A DNA stretch of 7,330 bases, taken from positions 1 to 7,330 of the forward strand of contig JAAYZO010000432.1 of the NCBI GenBank assembly GCA_012514865.1, read 5' to 3'. The DNA is from Lentisphaerota bacterium. GTDB lineage: Bacteria; Verrucomicrobiota; Lentisphaeria; Oligosphaerales; JAFGRS01. How positions within the stretch are numbered: the first letter of the stretch is position 1; each line of letters opens with the position of its first letter. The position numbers and the translations under genes were made by a program. The notes under the pieces are model-generated. The model saw nothing but the letters and a program-made list of their open reading frames with translations, did not search any database and was not told the DNA's origin. Shown here piece by piece: positions 1 to 6,154 of this stretch.

Positions 1-354
1 GACATAGCCGCAGCCGTAGCGCACCTGAGGCTTACAGGCGTCCGGCGCGGCCATGGGGAGGAGCCGCAGCGGGGCGCCGTCGAGGTTGATGTCGACGCGC
101 AGGGCCGAGATGGCCCCGGGGCCGCTGCCGGGCGTGGTCACGCGGTCCGCGGCCGGCCCGCCGGTCAGGCGCAGGACGCCATGCGGGTCGGCCTGGAGCT
201 GGATCAGGCCGGTGCCGAGGACATGCGGCCAGGACGGGCTGGGGCCTGGCGGCAGCCGCGTCAGGTCCCAGGCGTAGACCGGGAGGCCGTCGTCGTCGCG
301 TTCCCAGAGGCCGGTCGCATCGGTGCCATATCGTGATGCCCCGCGGCTGGTCAT
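1..354 (-). CDS. N-terminal part of a large GH94-like carbohydrate-active enzyme (partial, runs off left edge)
   Basis: This is the first 118 codons of a gene that continues beyond base 1. The start at 352-354 is chosen because a GGAGGA Shine-Dalgarno site (361-366) lies 6 bases upstream, and the frame stays open to the window edge. The protein opens with SRYGTDATGLWERDDDGLPVY, and the visible part ends with RYGCGYV. From memory, this layout (a short tag, then a 'YG-W-D-GLP-Y' stretch, a G-G repeat region and a 'RYG-GY' segment) resembles the N-terminal beta-sandwich of very large GH94-like enzymes with an (alpha/alpha)6 barrel, the family of cellobiose phosphorylases and relatives. The catalytic domain is outside the window, so neither hydrolase nor phosphorylase activity nor substrate can be stated. 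There is no signal peptide, so it probably acts in the cytoplasm. It is divergent from a deacetylase-like protein and a sodium symporter, which supports a carbohydrate role. The coding call is strong; the family assignment is moderate to weak. Confidence 0.6.
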   Translation of the reverse strand, partial: MTSRGASRYGTDATGLWERDDDGLPVYAWDLTRLPPGPSPSWPHVLGTGLIQLQADPHGVLRLTGGPAADRVTTPGSGPGAISALRVDINLDGAPLRLLPMAAPDACKPQVRYGCGYV

Positions 355-360
355 ACTCGG

Positions 361-366
361 TCCTCC
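361..366 (-). promoter_or_regulatory. Ribosome binding site of the partial GH94-like gene
   Basis: The site reads GGAGGA on the minus strand, 6 bases before the ATG at 352-354. It fixes the start of a reading frame that would otherwise be easy to miss because it is open to the window edge. It overlaps a small palindrome, TCCGA-C-TCGGA (364-374), which could fold over the site. That fold is short and may be chance. Confidence 0.6.
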
Positions 367-424
367 GACTCGGACGATCCCCGCGCCATGCTACACCATG
401 ATAGCGCGGCGGCGCGGTGCTGTC

Positions 425-472
425 CACGCATATCGCGCCATCCCGGCGAGCCGGGATGGCGCGATATGCGTG
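425..472. repeat. Perfect 22-bp inverted repeat with 4-base loop (REP-like palindrome)
   Basis: The arms at 425-446 and 451-472 are exact reverse complements, separated by CGAG. The arms contain the segment ATATCGCGCCATCCCGG. The element lies in the 281-base divergent intergenic region (355-635), about 70 bases from the GH94-like start and 160 from the start of the small exported protein. No T-tract follows on either strand, so it is not a standard intrinsic terminator. Perfect long arms with a tiny loop fit a REP/BIME-type or miniature mobile palindrome. I recall similar palindromes, read through as spurious peptides containing 'YRAIPA-RDGAICV', in Chromatiaceae genomes, but this is memory and not a search. 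The remaining intergenic bases show no convincing -35/-10 pair. Confidence 0.85.
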
Positions 473-635
473 TGTCGCGAGGCCTTTTCGGGGAGCCACT
501 TCGGCACTACCTTACGGCCCTGCCCTGGCCGTCGGCGGCGTAGCGTTGCCAGGCGCTCCGGCGGCAGGCGAGAGTGAACCCGGCCGGCAACGACGACTCC
601 CCGACACGGCGCCGTGCCATGACAAGAGTGACAGC

Positions 636-1151
636 GTGCGTTACAAAGCCTTCCTGACAGTGGCCCTCTGCGCCCTCGGGGCCGCCTGGGCCGCGCCGGC
701 CGAGGACACGACCATGACGACGGCCAACGAGACGCCGGCGCCGGCACTGCGTCCGGGCGGCAGCAACCGCGAGGCCTTCAGCGTCGACCGGACGACGACC
801 CTGGCCGAGGTGCTGCGCGAGGTCGATGGCCTGGTGCGCCGCACCGGCCATAAGTACACCTGGGACGACTACCTCGCCCTCCTGGACGAGCTGCAGAAGT
901 CGGAGCGCTACGTCGTCTGCCCGGGCCGGGAGTTCCTGGCGACCACGGCGCCCGACAAGGTGGTCGTCTACATGCGTCACGACATCGACGTCGACCCGGC
1001 GACGGCCCTGCGCATGGCCGGCTTCGAGACCGGGGCGCGGGTCTCGCTGCTGACGCACCCGATCCACTGGGGCGAGCCGCTGACCGCGCCCGGTGCCGTG
1101 CCGGCTGAGGCGCCTCCGGCGGCCGCGGCAGGAGCCGCCGCGGGGCACTGA
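636..1151 (+). CDS. Small exported protein with a shortened polysaccharide-deacetylase (NodB-like) domain
   Basis: The predicted product has 171 residues. The GTG at 636 is chosen because it starts a textbook signal peptide: RYK, then a hydrophobic run FLTVALCALGAAWA, with likely cleavage near AWA-AP. A weak AAGAG lies 7 bases upstream. The frame is open further upstream, but that reads through the intergenic palindrome. The mature protein has a helical stretch at about residues 50-90, then VVVYMRHDIDVDPATALRMA (about 109-128). This matches the first strand and metal-binding Asp motif (RHDxDxxxxxALxMA) of polysaccharide deacetylases. Almost immediately after comes GARVSLLTHPIHWGEP, which looks like the last strand (LLTHPxxW) of the same fold. 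The roughly 100-150 residues normally between them are absent, so catalysis is doubtful. The C-terminus is an Ala/Pro-rich tail. The symporter gene starts 73 bases downstream on the same strand, suggesting co-transcription. It could be a remnant, or a small binding protein derived from the enzyme. Confidence 0.7.
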   Translation: MRYKAFLTVALCALGAAWAAPAEDTTMTTANETPAPALRPGGSNREAFSVDRTTTLAEVLREVDGLVRRTGHKYTWDDYLALLDELQKSERYVVCPGREFLATTAPDKVVVYMRHDIDVDPATALRMAGFETGARVSLLTHPIHWGEPLTAPGAVPAEAPPAAAAGAAAGH

Positions 1152-1209
1152 AGCGTCTCCCCGCGCGCGAAGCCCGACGCGATGATCTGCATGAACCGAC
1201 AGCAAGCCT

Positions 1210-1214
1210 AGGAG
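1210..1214 (+). promoter_or_regulatory. Ribosome binding site of the sodium:solute symporter gene
   Basis: AGGAG lies 10 bases before the ATG at 1225 and supports that start. It sits in the 73-base gap after the deacetylase-like gene; that gap shows no terminator. Confidence 0.55.
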
Positions 1215-1224
1215 ATCGACGACG

Positions 1225-3051
1225 ATGGTGGAGTTCCTGACGACGTGGGTGGCCGCACAGCCCCCGGGGCGCCTGGTCGAGTACGGCGTCATCGCGGCCT
1301 ACCTGGTGGTGCTGGTCGCGGTGGCGTTCGTCTTCAAGCGCTTCAACGAGAACATCAGCGACTACTTCCGCAATGGCTGCAAGGCCACCTGGTGGCTGGT
1401 CGGCATGAGCTGCTTCATGGCCTCGTTCAGCGCCTGGACCTTCACCGGCGCCGCCGGCGTCGCCTACGAGAACGGCTGGTCGATCCTGGTGATCTTCATC
1501 GGTAATACCCTCGCCCTGCTGCTCAACGCCGCCTTCCTGGCGCCGTGGTTCCGGCAGCTCCGGGCGATCTCCGGTCCGGATGTGATCAGCATGCGTTTCG
1601 GGGTATCGACCCAGCAGTTCTACGCCTGGCTGACCTTCCTGACCTACTTCATCGGCGCGGCGCTGCAGCTCTACGCCCTGGCGGCGTTCTGTTCGGCGGT
1701 CTTCGGCTACAGCGTCGGTGCGGTGATTGTCTTTGTCGGCTGTGTGGTGCTGTTCTACTCGCTGCTGGGTGGCTCCTGGGCGGTGATGGCGACCGACTTC
1801 ATCCAGAGCCTGATTCTGATTCCGATGACGGTGGTGGTGGCCTGGTACTGCCTGCGGCAGTTTGACGGCGGGGCGATGGGCTTCCTGCGGGCCATCCAGG
1901 AGCAGGGCCTCACCGAGGAATTCCGTTTTGTGAAGCCGTTCAACCCGCACGTCTTCATCGACTATAGCTGGGTCTGGATCATCGGCATGTGGCTGAATCA
2001 GTGCCTGGGGCAGAATGCCATCGGCGCGGCGCCGCGGTACTTCGCGGTAAAGGACGGCCGTGACGCCCGCAAGGCGGCCCTGATTGCGGCGATCTTCATG
2101 GGCTTCGGCAGCCTGGTCTGGTTCATACCGCCGATGACGGCGCGGCTGCTCTTCGCCGAGGCCGTCGAGGCCGCGGCCCTGTCGAACCCGGCCGATGCGG
2201 CCTACGCCATCGCCTCGATGCGGGTGCTGCCGCTGGGCATGACCGGCCTGATGGTCGTGGCCATGTTCGCCGCCACCATGAGCTCGATGGACACCGGCCT
2301 GAACCGCAACGCCGCGGTATTCACCAACGACATCTACCCGGCCCTGTGCCGGCTCTGCCGCGGCCGGCCCTGGGAAGGCCGCCGGCTGCTCTTCCTCGGC
2401 GAGCTATACACCCTGCTCCTGGGCGGCATCGTGATCTTCGTCGCCTACTACCTCTCGACCATCGAGAAGCTCAGCATCTTCGTGATCATGCAGATGATCG
2501 GGGCCATCCTCGGCTCGGTGCTGGTGGTGCCGATGTTCATGGGGCTGTTCTTCAAGCGCGCCCCGTGGTGGGCCGCCCTGGTGTCGATTGTCTGCGCCGC
2601 CATACCGTCCTTCCTAGGCTACCACAGCGGCAAGGACGACTGGGTCACGCGTCTGCTGCCCTTCCTGGCGGGCTACAACTGGCCGTGGTACCTGCGCGTC
2701 TTCCTGAATCTCGGCATTGGCGCTCTTGGCTACGTGGCCTGTATGCCCTTCTGGCGGACGGCCTCGCCGGCCTACCGGGCGCAGGTCGAGGCGTTCTTCG
2801 AGACCATGCATCGCCCGGTCGACTTCGCGAAGGAAGTCGGCGCGGGCAACGACCTCTCGCAGCTCAAGATCGTCGGCGCCTTCTGCGTGGTCATCGGCGC
2901 CGGCATCGCGTTGCTGCTCCTGTTGCCGAACCCGGCCTCGGGTCGCCTGGCGATCCTGGCGGTGGCCGGATCGGTGGTGGCCATCGGCGGCGGCATGATG
3001 TGGGCCGGCCGGCGCCGCACGCCGAAGACGGCCGCCGACAAGGGCGCCTGA
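1225..3051 (+). CDS. Sodium:solute symporter, SSS family
   Basis: This 608-residue integral inner-membrane protein is expected to use the sodium gradient to import a small solute. It belongs to the SSS family (LeuT fold, relatives of SGLT and PutP). I count about 14-15 hydrophobic segments, starting at residues 17-37 and ending at about 574-597. Family hallmarks include MSCFMASFSAWTFTGAAGVAY (about 61-81), LGGSWAVMATDFIQ (about 181-194), and FAATMSSMDTGLNRNAAVFTNDIYP (about 348-372). The last aligns with the TM8 segment that supplies the Na2-site serines in vSGLT (here Ser353 and Ser354). The protein is longer than the minimal 13-helix core. A soluble stretch at about 512-545 precedes two extra C-terminal helices, and the end is basic (RRRTPKTAADKGA). 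The substrate cannot be read from sequence. The deacetylase-like gene before it and the divergent GH94-like gene suggest a sugar, uronate or oligosaccharide, as in other SSS genes next to glycan-degrading enzymes. Confidence 0.93.
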   Translation: MVEFLTTWVAAQPPGRLVEYGVIAAYLVVLVAVAFVFKRFNENISDYFRNGCKATWWLVGMSCFMASFSAWTFTGAAGVAYENGWSILVIFIGNTLALLLNAAFLAPWFRQLRAISGPDVISMRFGVSTQQFYAWLTFLTYFIGAALQLYALAAFCSAVFGYSVGAVIVFVGCVVLFYSLLGGSWAVMATDFIQSLILIPMTVVVAWYCLRQFDGGAMGFLRAIQEQGLTEEFRFVKPFNPHVFIDYSWVWIIGMWLNQCLGQNAIGAAPRYFAVKDGRDARKAALIAAIFMGFGSLVWFIPPMTARLLFAEAVEAAALSNPADAAYAIASMRVLPLGMTGLMVVAMFAATMSSMDTGLNRNAAVFTNDIYPALCRLCRGRPWEGRRLLFLGELYTLLLGGIVIFVAYYLSTIEKLSIFVIMQMIGAILGSVLVVPMFMGLFFKRAPWWAALVSIVCAAIPSFLGYHSGKDDWVTRLLPFLAGYNWPWYLRVFLNLGIGALGYVACMPFWRTASPAYRAQVEAFFETMHRPVDFAKEVGAGNDLSQLKIVGAFCVVIGAGIALLLLLPNPASGRLAILAVAGSVVAIGGGMMWAGRRRTPKTAADKGA

Positions 3052-3063
3052 CAGATTTTCCGC

Positions 3064-3085
3064 CACTGGCCTTTACCTGCCAGTG
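3064..3085. repeat. Hairpin, 7-bp stem, just after the symporter stop codon
   Basis: CACTGGC (3064-3070) pairs perfectly with GCCAGTG (3079-3085) across an 8-base loop. It begins 12 bases after the symporter TGA. TTTT occurs before the stem on the plus strand rather than after it, so it is not a classic intrinsic terminator for the symporter gene. It may still slow or end transcription, or protect the mRNA 3' end. Confidence 0.5.
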
Positions 3086-3100
3086 ACGGACGATCCGGTG

Positions 3101-3137
3101 AACTGGAGGCTTACGGCTCTGCCGCAGGCCTCCGGTT
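3101..3137. terminator. Possible bidirectional terminator hairpin between convergent genes
   Basis: A 10-bp stem (3101-3110 with 3128-3137, one G-T wobble as RNA from the plus strand) encloses an inner 4-bp stem CGGC-TCT-GCCG (3114-3124). It sits midway between the convergent symporter and aldehyde dehydrogenase stops, where a shared terminator is expected. Neither side has a T-run, which weakens the call. It could equally be a simple structural repeat. Confidence 0.35.
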
Positions 3138-3180
3138 GATATCTGAAGAGGCTTTCCGCGGGCGGCGGCGCAGGCGCCAT

Positions 3181-3199
3181 GGCGGATGGCCCATCCGCC
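3181..3199. repeat. Near-perfect 9-bp palindrome downstream of the aldehyde dehydrogenase gene
   Basis: GGCGGATGG (3181-3189) and CCATCCGCC (3191-3199) are exact reverse complements around one base. As RNA they would form a 7-bp stem with a 5-base loop. It lies 45 bases past the end of the aldehyde dehydrogenase gene, in the direction of its transcription. It has no following T-tract. It may contribute to 3'-end formation. Confidence 0.45.
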
Positions 3200-3206
3200 C
3201 CATCAA

Positions 3207-3266
3207 GGCCGCTCGGAGCGGTACCGGCAACTCCCGGCGCGGCTCAGGGCCGCTCGGGGCGGTACC
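3207..3266. repeat. Imperfect direct repeat echoing the 3' end of the aldehyde dehydrogenase gene
   Basis: A 19-base unit occurs at 3207-3225 and again at 3248-3266, 41 bases apart, with one mismatch. The second copy encodes the YRPERP C-terminus of the aldehyde dehydrogenase. The first, beyond the stop codon, would read YRSERP and then its own stop in another frame. The bases between the copies are not similar, so this is not a simple 41-base tandem duplication. Confidence 0.6.
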
Positions 3267-4632
3267 CGACCCAGGCCTTCAGCACCCGCCCGTAGGGCGG
3301 ATAGCGCAGGTCCGGGTCGGGACGGCTGCCGCGCCGGAGGACGCTGCGCCAGTGCGTGAACGCCTCGAAGCCGGCCTGGCCGTGGCAGGAGCCCATGCCG
3401 CTCGCACCCAGGCCGCCGAACGGCAGACCGGGCACGGTCAGATGCACGACCACGTCGTTGACGCAGACACCCCCCGAGCGCGTCTGCGCGAGGACCTCGC
3501 GCTGGACCTGCGCCGACTCGGTGAAGAGGTACAGGGCCAGCGGCGGCGGCCGGGCGTTGACGCTGGCGACGGCCTCGGCCAGCGACGCCACGGGCAGCAC
3601 CGGCAGGATCGGCCCGAAGATCTCCTCCTGCATGGGCGCACTCGCCGGCGCGACATCGCGCAGGATCGTCGGCGCGATGCGGCGGCGGCCCCGGTCGACG
3701 ACACCGCCGCAGACGACGCGGCCGCCGTCCAGGAGCCCCATGAGGCGCTCCACATGAGCGTCGTTGATAATGCGGCTGTAGTCCGAACTCGCCAGCGGGT
3801 CCGGCCCGAAGAAGTCTCGGATGGCCTCGACACAGGCCGCCAGAAAGGCGTCCTCCAGGCGGCGATCGACGAGGACGTAGTCGGGCGCCACGCAGGTCTG
3901 ACCGGCGTTGAGGAACTTGCCCCAGACGATGCGCCGGGCCGCCACCCGGACCCGGGCCGTCGCCTCGACGATGACCGGGCACTTGCCGCCGAGTTCGAGG
4001 GTCAGCGGGGTGAGGTTGGCCGCGGCAGCGGCCATGACCTTACGCCCGACCGCCGGGCTGCCGGTGCAGAAGATGCAATCGACCGGCAGTGCCGCCAGGG
4101 CCGCCGCGGTCTCGGCCGGCCCGGTGACAACGGCGACCGCCTCCGGATCGAGGTAGCGCGGCAGGAGCCGCTCGAGCAGTGCGGCCGTGGCGGCGGCGAG
4201 TTCGGAGGGCTTGACGATGACGCCGTTACCGGCGGCGAGGGCCGAGACCAGGGGCACCAGGGTCAGTTGCAGCGGGTAGTTCCACGGCGCGAGGATGAGA
4301 GCGACGCCGTAGGGCTCGGGGCGGACCTCGGCACAGCCCGGGCGCAGGTGCAGCGGCACCGCCACGCGCCGCGGGCGCGTCCAGATGCGCAGGTGCCGCC
4401 GCGCCTCGGCGATTTCCGTCAGAATGGGGCCGACCTCGGTCAGGTGGGCTTCGAACGACGACTTGCCGAGGTCCTCGTCGAGCGCCGCCGCGATGGCGGC
4501 GCGGTTCTCGCGCACGAGCTCCTCGAGCCCCTCGAGCTGACGGCGGCGCCAGGCGAGGTCGCGCGTGACGCCGCTGGCGACATGCAGGCGCAGCCGCGCC
4601 AGGGTGGCGCCGAGTGACGCCGCGTCAGCCAT
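3244..4632 (-). CDS. Class 3 aldehyde dehydrogenase, probably carotenoid aldehyde to acid
   Basis: This 462-residue protein is the usual length for ALDH3-type NAD(P)-dependent aldehyde dehydrogenases. Visible motifs are APWNYP (115-120, with the oxyanion-hole Asn118), FCTGSPAVG (188-196, cofactor binding), LELGGKCP (212-219, general-base Glu213), NAGQTC (242-247, nucleophile Cys247) and EEIFGPILPV (336-345). The C-terminal RYPPYG (about 443-448) is typical of class 3. All catalytic residues are present. No signal peptide is seen. The ATG at 4630-4632 overlaps the end of the upstream carotenoid oxygenase gene by 8 bases, implying translational coupling, with a G-rich stretch as a weak ribosome site. 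Similar aldehyde dehydrogenases act after CrtP/CrtNb in Staphylococcus and Methylomonas, converting diapocarotenoid aldehydes to carboxylic acids. By that precedent it probably oxidises the aldehyde made by its neighbour. The enzyme class is secure; the substrate is inferred from context. Confidence 0.93.
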   Translation of the reverse strand: MADAASLGATLARLRLHVASGVTRDLAWRRRQLEGLEELVRENRAAIAAALDEDLGKSSFEAHLTEVGPILTEIAEARRHLRIWTRPRRVAVPLHLRPGCAEVRPEPYGVALILAPWNYPLQLTLVPLVSALAAGNGVIVKPSELAAATAALLERLLPRYLDPEAVAVVTGPAETAAALAALPVDCIFCTGSPAVGRKVMAAAAANLTPLTLELGGKCPVIVEATARVRVAARRIVWGKFLNAGQTCVAPDYVLVDRRLEDAFLAACVEAIRDFFGPDPLASSDYSRIINDAHVERLMGLLDGGRVVCGGVVDRGRRRIAPTILRDVAPASAPMQEEIFGPILPVLPVASLAEAVASVNARPPPLALYLFTESAQVQREVLAQTRSGGVCVNDVVVHLTVPGLPFGGLGASGMGSCHGQAGFEAFTHWRSVLRRGSRPDPDLRYPPYGRVLKAWVGYRPERP

Positions 4633-6151
4633 GGCTGTCGCCCCCCGTCCGCCCGGTCGCGGCGCGGATCATGTCGCCGGCGTGCAGGCCGCTGAGAGTC
4701 ACCATCGGCATGCCGCCGCCGGGGTTGACCGTGCCGCCGACGAAGAAGAGGTTCGAGTACTCGGGGCTGCGTTTGGGCGCCTTGAAGGCGACGTTCTTCC
4801 AGAGGTCGCTGACGGTGCCGTAGATGGCGCCCCGGTCGGAGTAGTACATGCGGCGGATGTCCACGGGCGTCCAGACGTGCTCGACGACGATGTGGCGTCG
4901 GAGGTCGGTGAGGCCCATGCGCTCGAGCTTCTCCAGAACGCGGTCGCGCAGGGCCGCGTAGTCGGCGGCGCCGAGCGGGCGATCGTCGTCGATCCAGGGG
5001 ATGTGCGGAAGGACCTTGATGACGTCACAGCCGGGCGGAGCGACGGCCGGATCGGTGCGCGACGGCGCCACGACATACAGCGTCGGGTCGGTCGGCAGCT
5101 CATGGCGGCGGAAGACGGTGTCGAAGTGCTCGGTCTGATGCGCCGAGTAGAAGAAGTTGTGGTGTGCCAGGAGGTCGTAGACGCGGTTGACGCCGAGGTG
5201 AATGACCAGCCCGGAGCAGGCCGGCTCGAAGCGGTCCAGCCGCCGCAGGGCCGCGGGCGGCGACCCCAGGAGACGCTCGCAGGCCGGGCGGACCTCCATA
5301 TTGCAGACGACCCAGTCGGCGGCGTGGCGCGCCCCGCCCGCCACGACGCCGGTGACCCGCCCGGCCTCGCGGTCGATGCCGGTGACCTCGCAGTCGGTGT
5401 GAATGCCGACACCGAGTTCACGCAGCAGGCGTTCCAGGCCGCGCGCCAGGTGGTGCATGCCGCCATCGACATACCAGAGGCCGTAGCCGAACTGGATATG
5501 CGGCATGAGGTTCATGAAGCCGGGGGCGCGGACCGCCGACGAGCCGACGTACTTGATGAAGAAGTCGAAGATGTCGCGCAGGTAGGGATTGGGGAGCCGC
5601 CGGCAGACCGCGCGGTGCATGGTGTTGAAGAGGTCGAGCTTGAAGATCCGCCAGCCGTAGTGGCGGAGGAACTGCGGCAGGGTATCGAGGCCATGGCGGA
5701 AGTAGCCTTCGTCGACCAGGTCGTACTGCCGGCGGCTGTACTCGAGGAAGGCCTGGTACGGCCCGTCGAGGTCCGTGCCGGCCTTGGCCAGCTCGGCGCG
5801 CATGCGCTCCGGGTCCGGGTCGAGGTCGATGACGGTGCCATCCTCGAAGACGTTGCGCCAGTGGGGCAGGACCGGCCGCAGCGGCACGTAGTCGTCAAAC
5901 CGCCGGCCGGCACGTTCGAAGAGCTGTCGGAAGATATGCGGGAGGGTCAGAATCGACGGCCCGAGGTCGAAGCCGAAGCCATCCTGTACCAGGCGGTTGA
6001 GTTTGCCGCCGAGGTGGCTGTTCTTCTCGAAGATCTCGACCTTGAAGCCGGCGGCGGCGAGGGTGACGGCGGCGGCCAGGCCGCCCAGGCCGGCGCCGAT
6101 GACGGCCACGCGTTCGGGCACCACGGCACTGCCGACCTGCGATGGCTTCAC
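4625..6151 (-). CDS. crtP: CrtP/CrtNb-type carotenoid terminal-methyl oxygenase (CrtI superfamily)
   Basis: This 508-residue FAD-dependent protein belongs to the carotenoid desaturase superfamily. The N-terminal dinucleotide-binding motif is GAGLGG (19-24), with an acidic residue at the end of the second strand (Glu42). The C-terminal FAD motif is GGTVNPGGGMPMVTLSG (about 472-488). Several stretches match, as I recall it, Staphylococcus CrtP (4,4'-diaponeurosporene oxygenase) much better than phytoene desaturase: GFGFDLGPSILTLPHIF, NPYLRDIFDFFIKYVGSS, GLWYVDGGMHHLA, LAHHNFF, IKVLPHIPWI and MGLTDLRRHI. Members oxidise a terminal methyl of a carotenoid to an aldehyde. The start is GTG at 6149-6151 with a strong upstream ribosome site. 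It follows ispH by 3 bases and overlaps the aldehyde dehydrogenase by 8. The substrate could be a C30 diapocarotene or a C40 lycopene-type carotene. A ketolase or ring-modifying role within the same superfamily is possible but less likely. Confidence 0.92.
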   Translation of the reverse strand: MKPSQVGSAVVPERVAVIGAGLGGLAAAVTLAAAGFKVEIFEKNSHLGGKLNRLVQDGFGFDLGPSILTLPHIFRQLFERAGRRFDDYVPLRPVLPHWRNVFEDGTVIDLDPDPERMRAELAKAGTDLDGPYQAFLEYSRRQYDLVDEGYFRHGLDTLPQFLRHYGWRIFKLDLFNTMHRAVCRRLPNPYLRDIFDFFIKYVGSSAVRAPGFMNLMPHIQFGYGLWYVDGGMHHLARGLERLLRELGVGIHTDCEVTGIDREAGRVTGVVAGGARHAADWVVCNMEVRPACERLLGSPPAALRRLDRFEPACSGLVIHLGVNRVYDLLAHHNFFYSAHQTEHFDTVFRRHELPTDPTLYVVAPSRTDPAVAPPGCDVIKVLPHIPWIDDDRPLGAADYAALRDRVLEKLERMGLTDLRRHIVVEHVWTPVDIRRMYYSDRGAIYGTVSDLWKNVAFKAPKRSPEYSNLFFVGGTVNPGGGMPMVTLSGLHAGDMIRAATGRTGGDSHG

Positions 6152-6154
6152 GGC

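Noticed and set aside
364..374. Small palindrome TCCGA-C-TCGGA and the direct repeat ACTCGG (355-360, 368-373) near the GH94-like start
   Set aside because: It is too short to separate from chance in GC-rich sequence. It could be an operator, but nothing supports a specific regulator.
32..577. Several short open frames on both strands crossing the palindrome
   Set aside because: They exist because the palindrome lacks stops in several frames. The minus-strand gene in 1-354 uses a different frame with a strong ribosome site, and no frame across the palindrome has coding support.
417..635. Upstream extension of the small exported protein to a GTG at 417
   Set aside because: It would translate across the 22-bp palindrome and bury the signal peptide about 73 residues inside the protein. 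The GTG at 636 places the signal peptide at the N-terminus.
778..1950. A 390-codon minus-strand frame opposite the deacetylase-like and symporter genes
   Set aside because: It spans two genes on the other strand and has low-complexity His/Gln/Arg/Glu composition. It has no supported start or family.
2346..3086. A 246-codon plus-strand frame inside the symporter gene
   Set aside because: It is an alternate frame of a strongly supported membrane protein, with Arg/Pro/Leu-rich composition and no motif.
3136..4617. A 493-codon open frame on the plus strand opposite the aldehyde dehydrogenase
   Set aside because: It is rich in Arg, Gly, Asp and Ala with no recognisable motif, and lies antisense to a complete enzyme with all catalytic residues. 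Long antisense frames are normal in GC-rich DNA.
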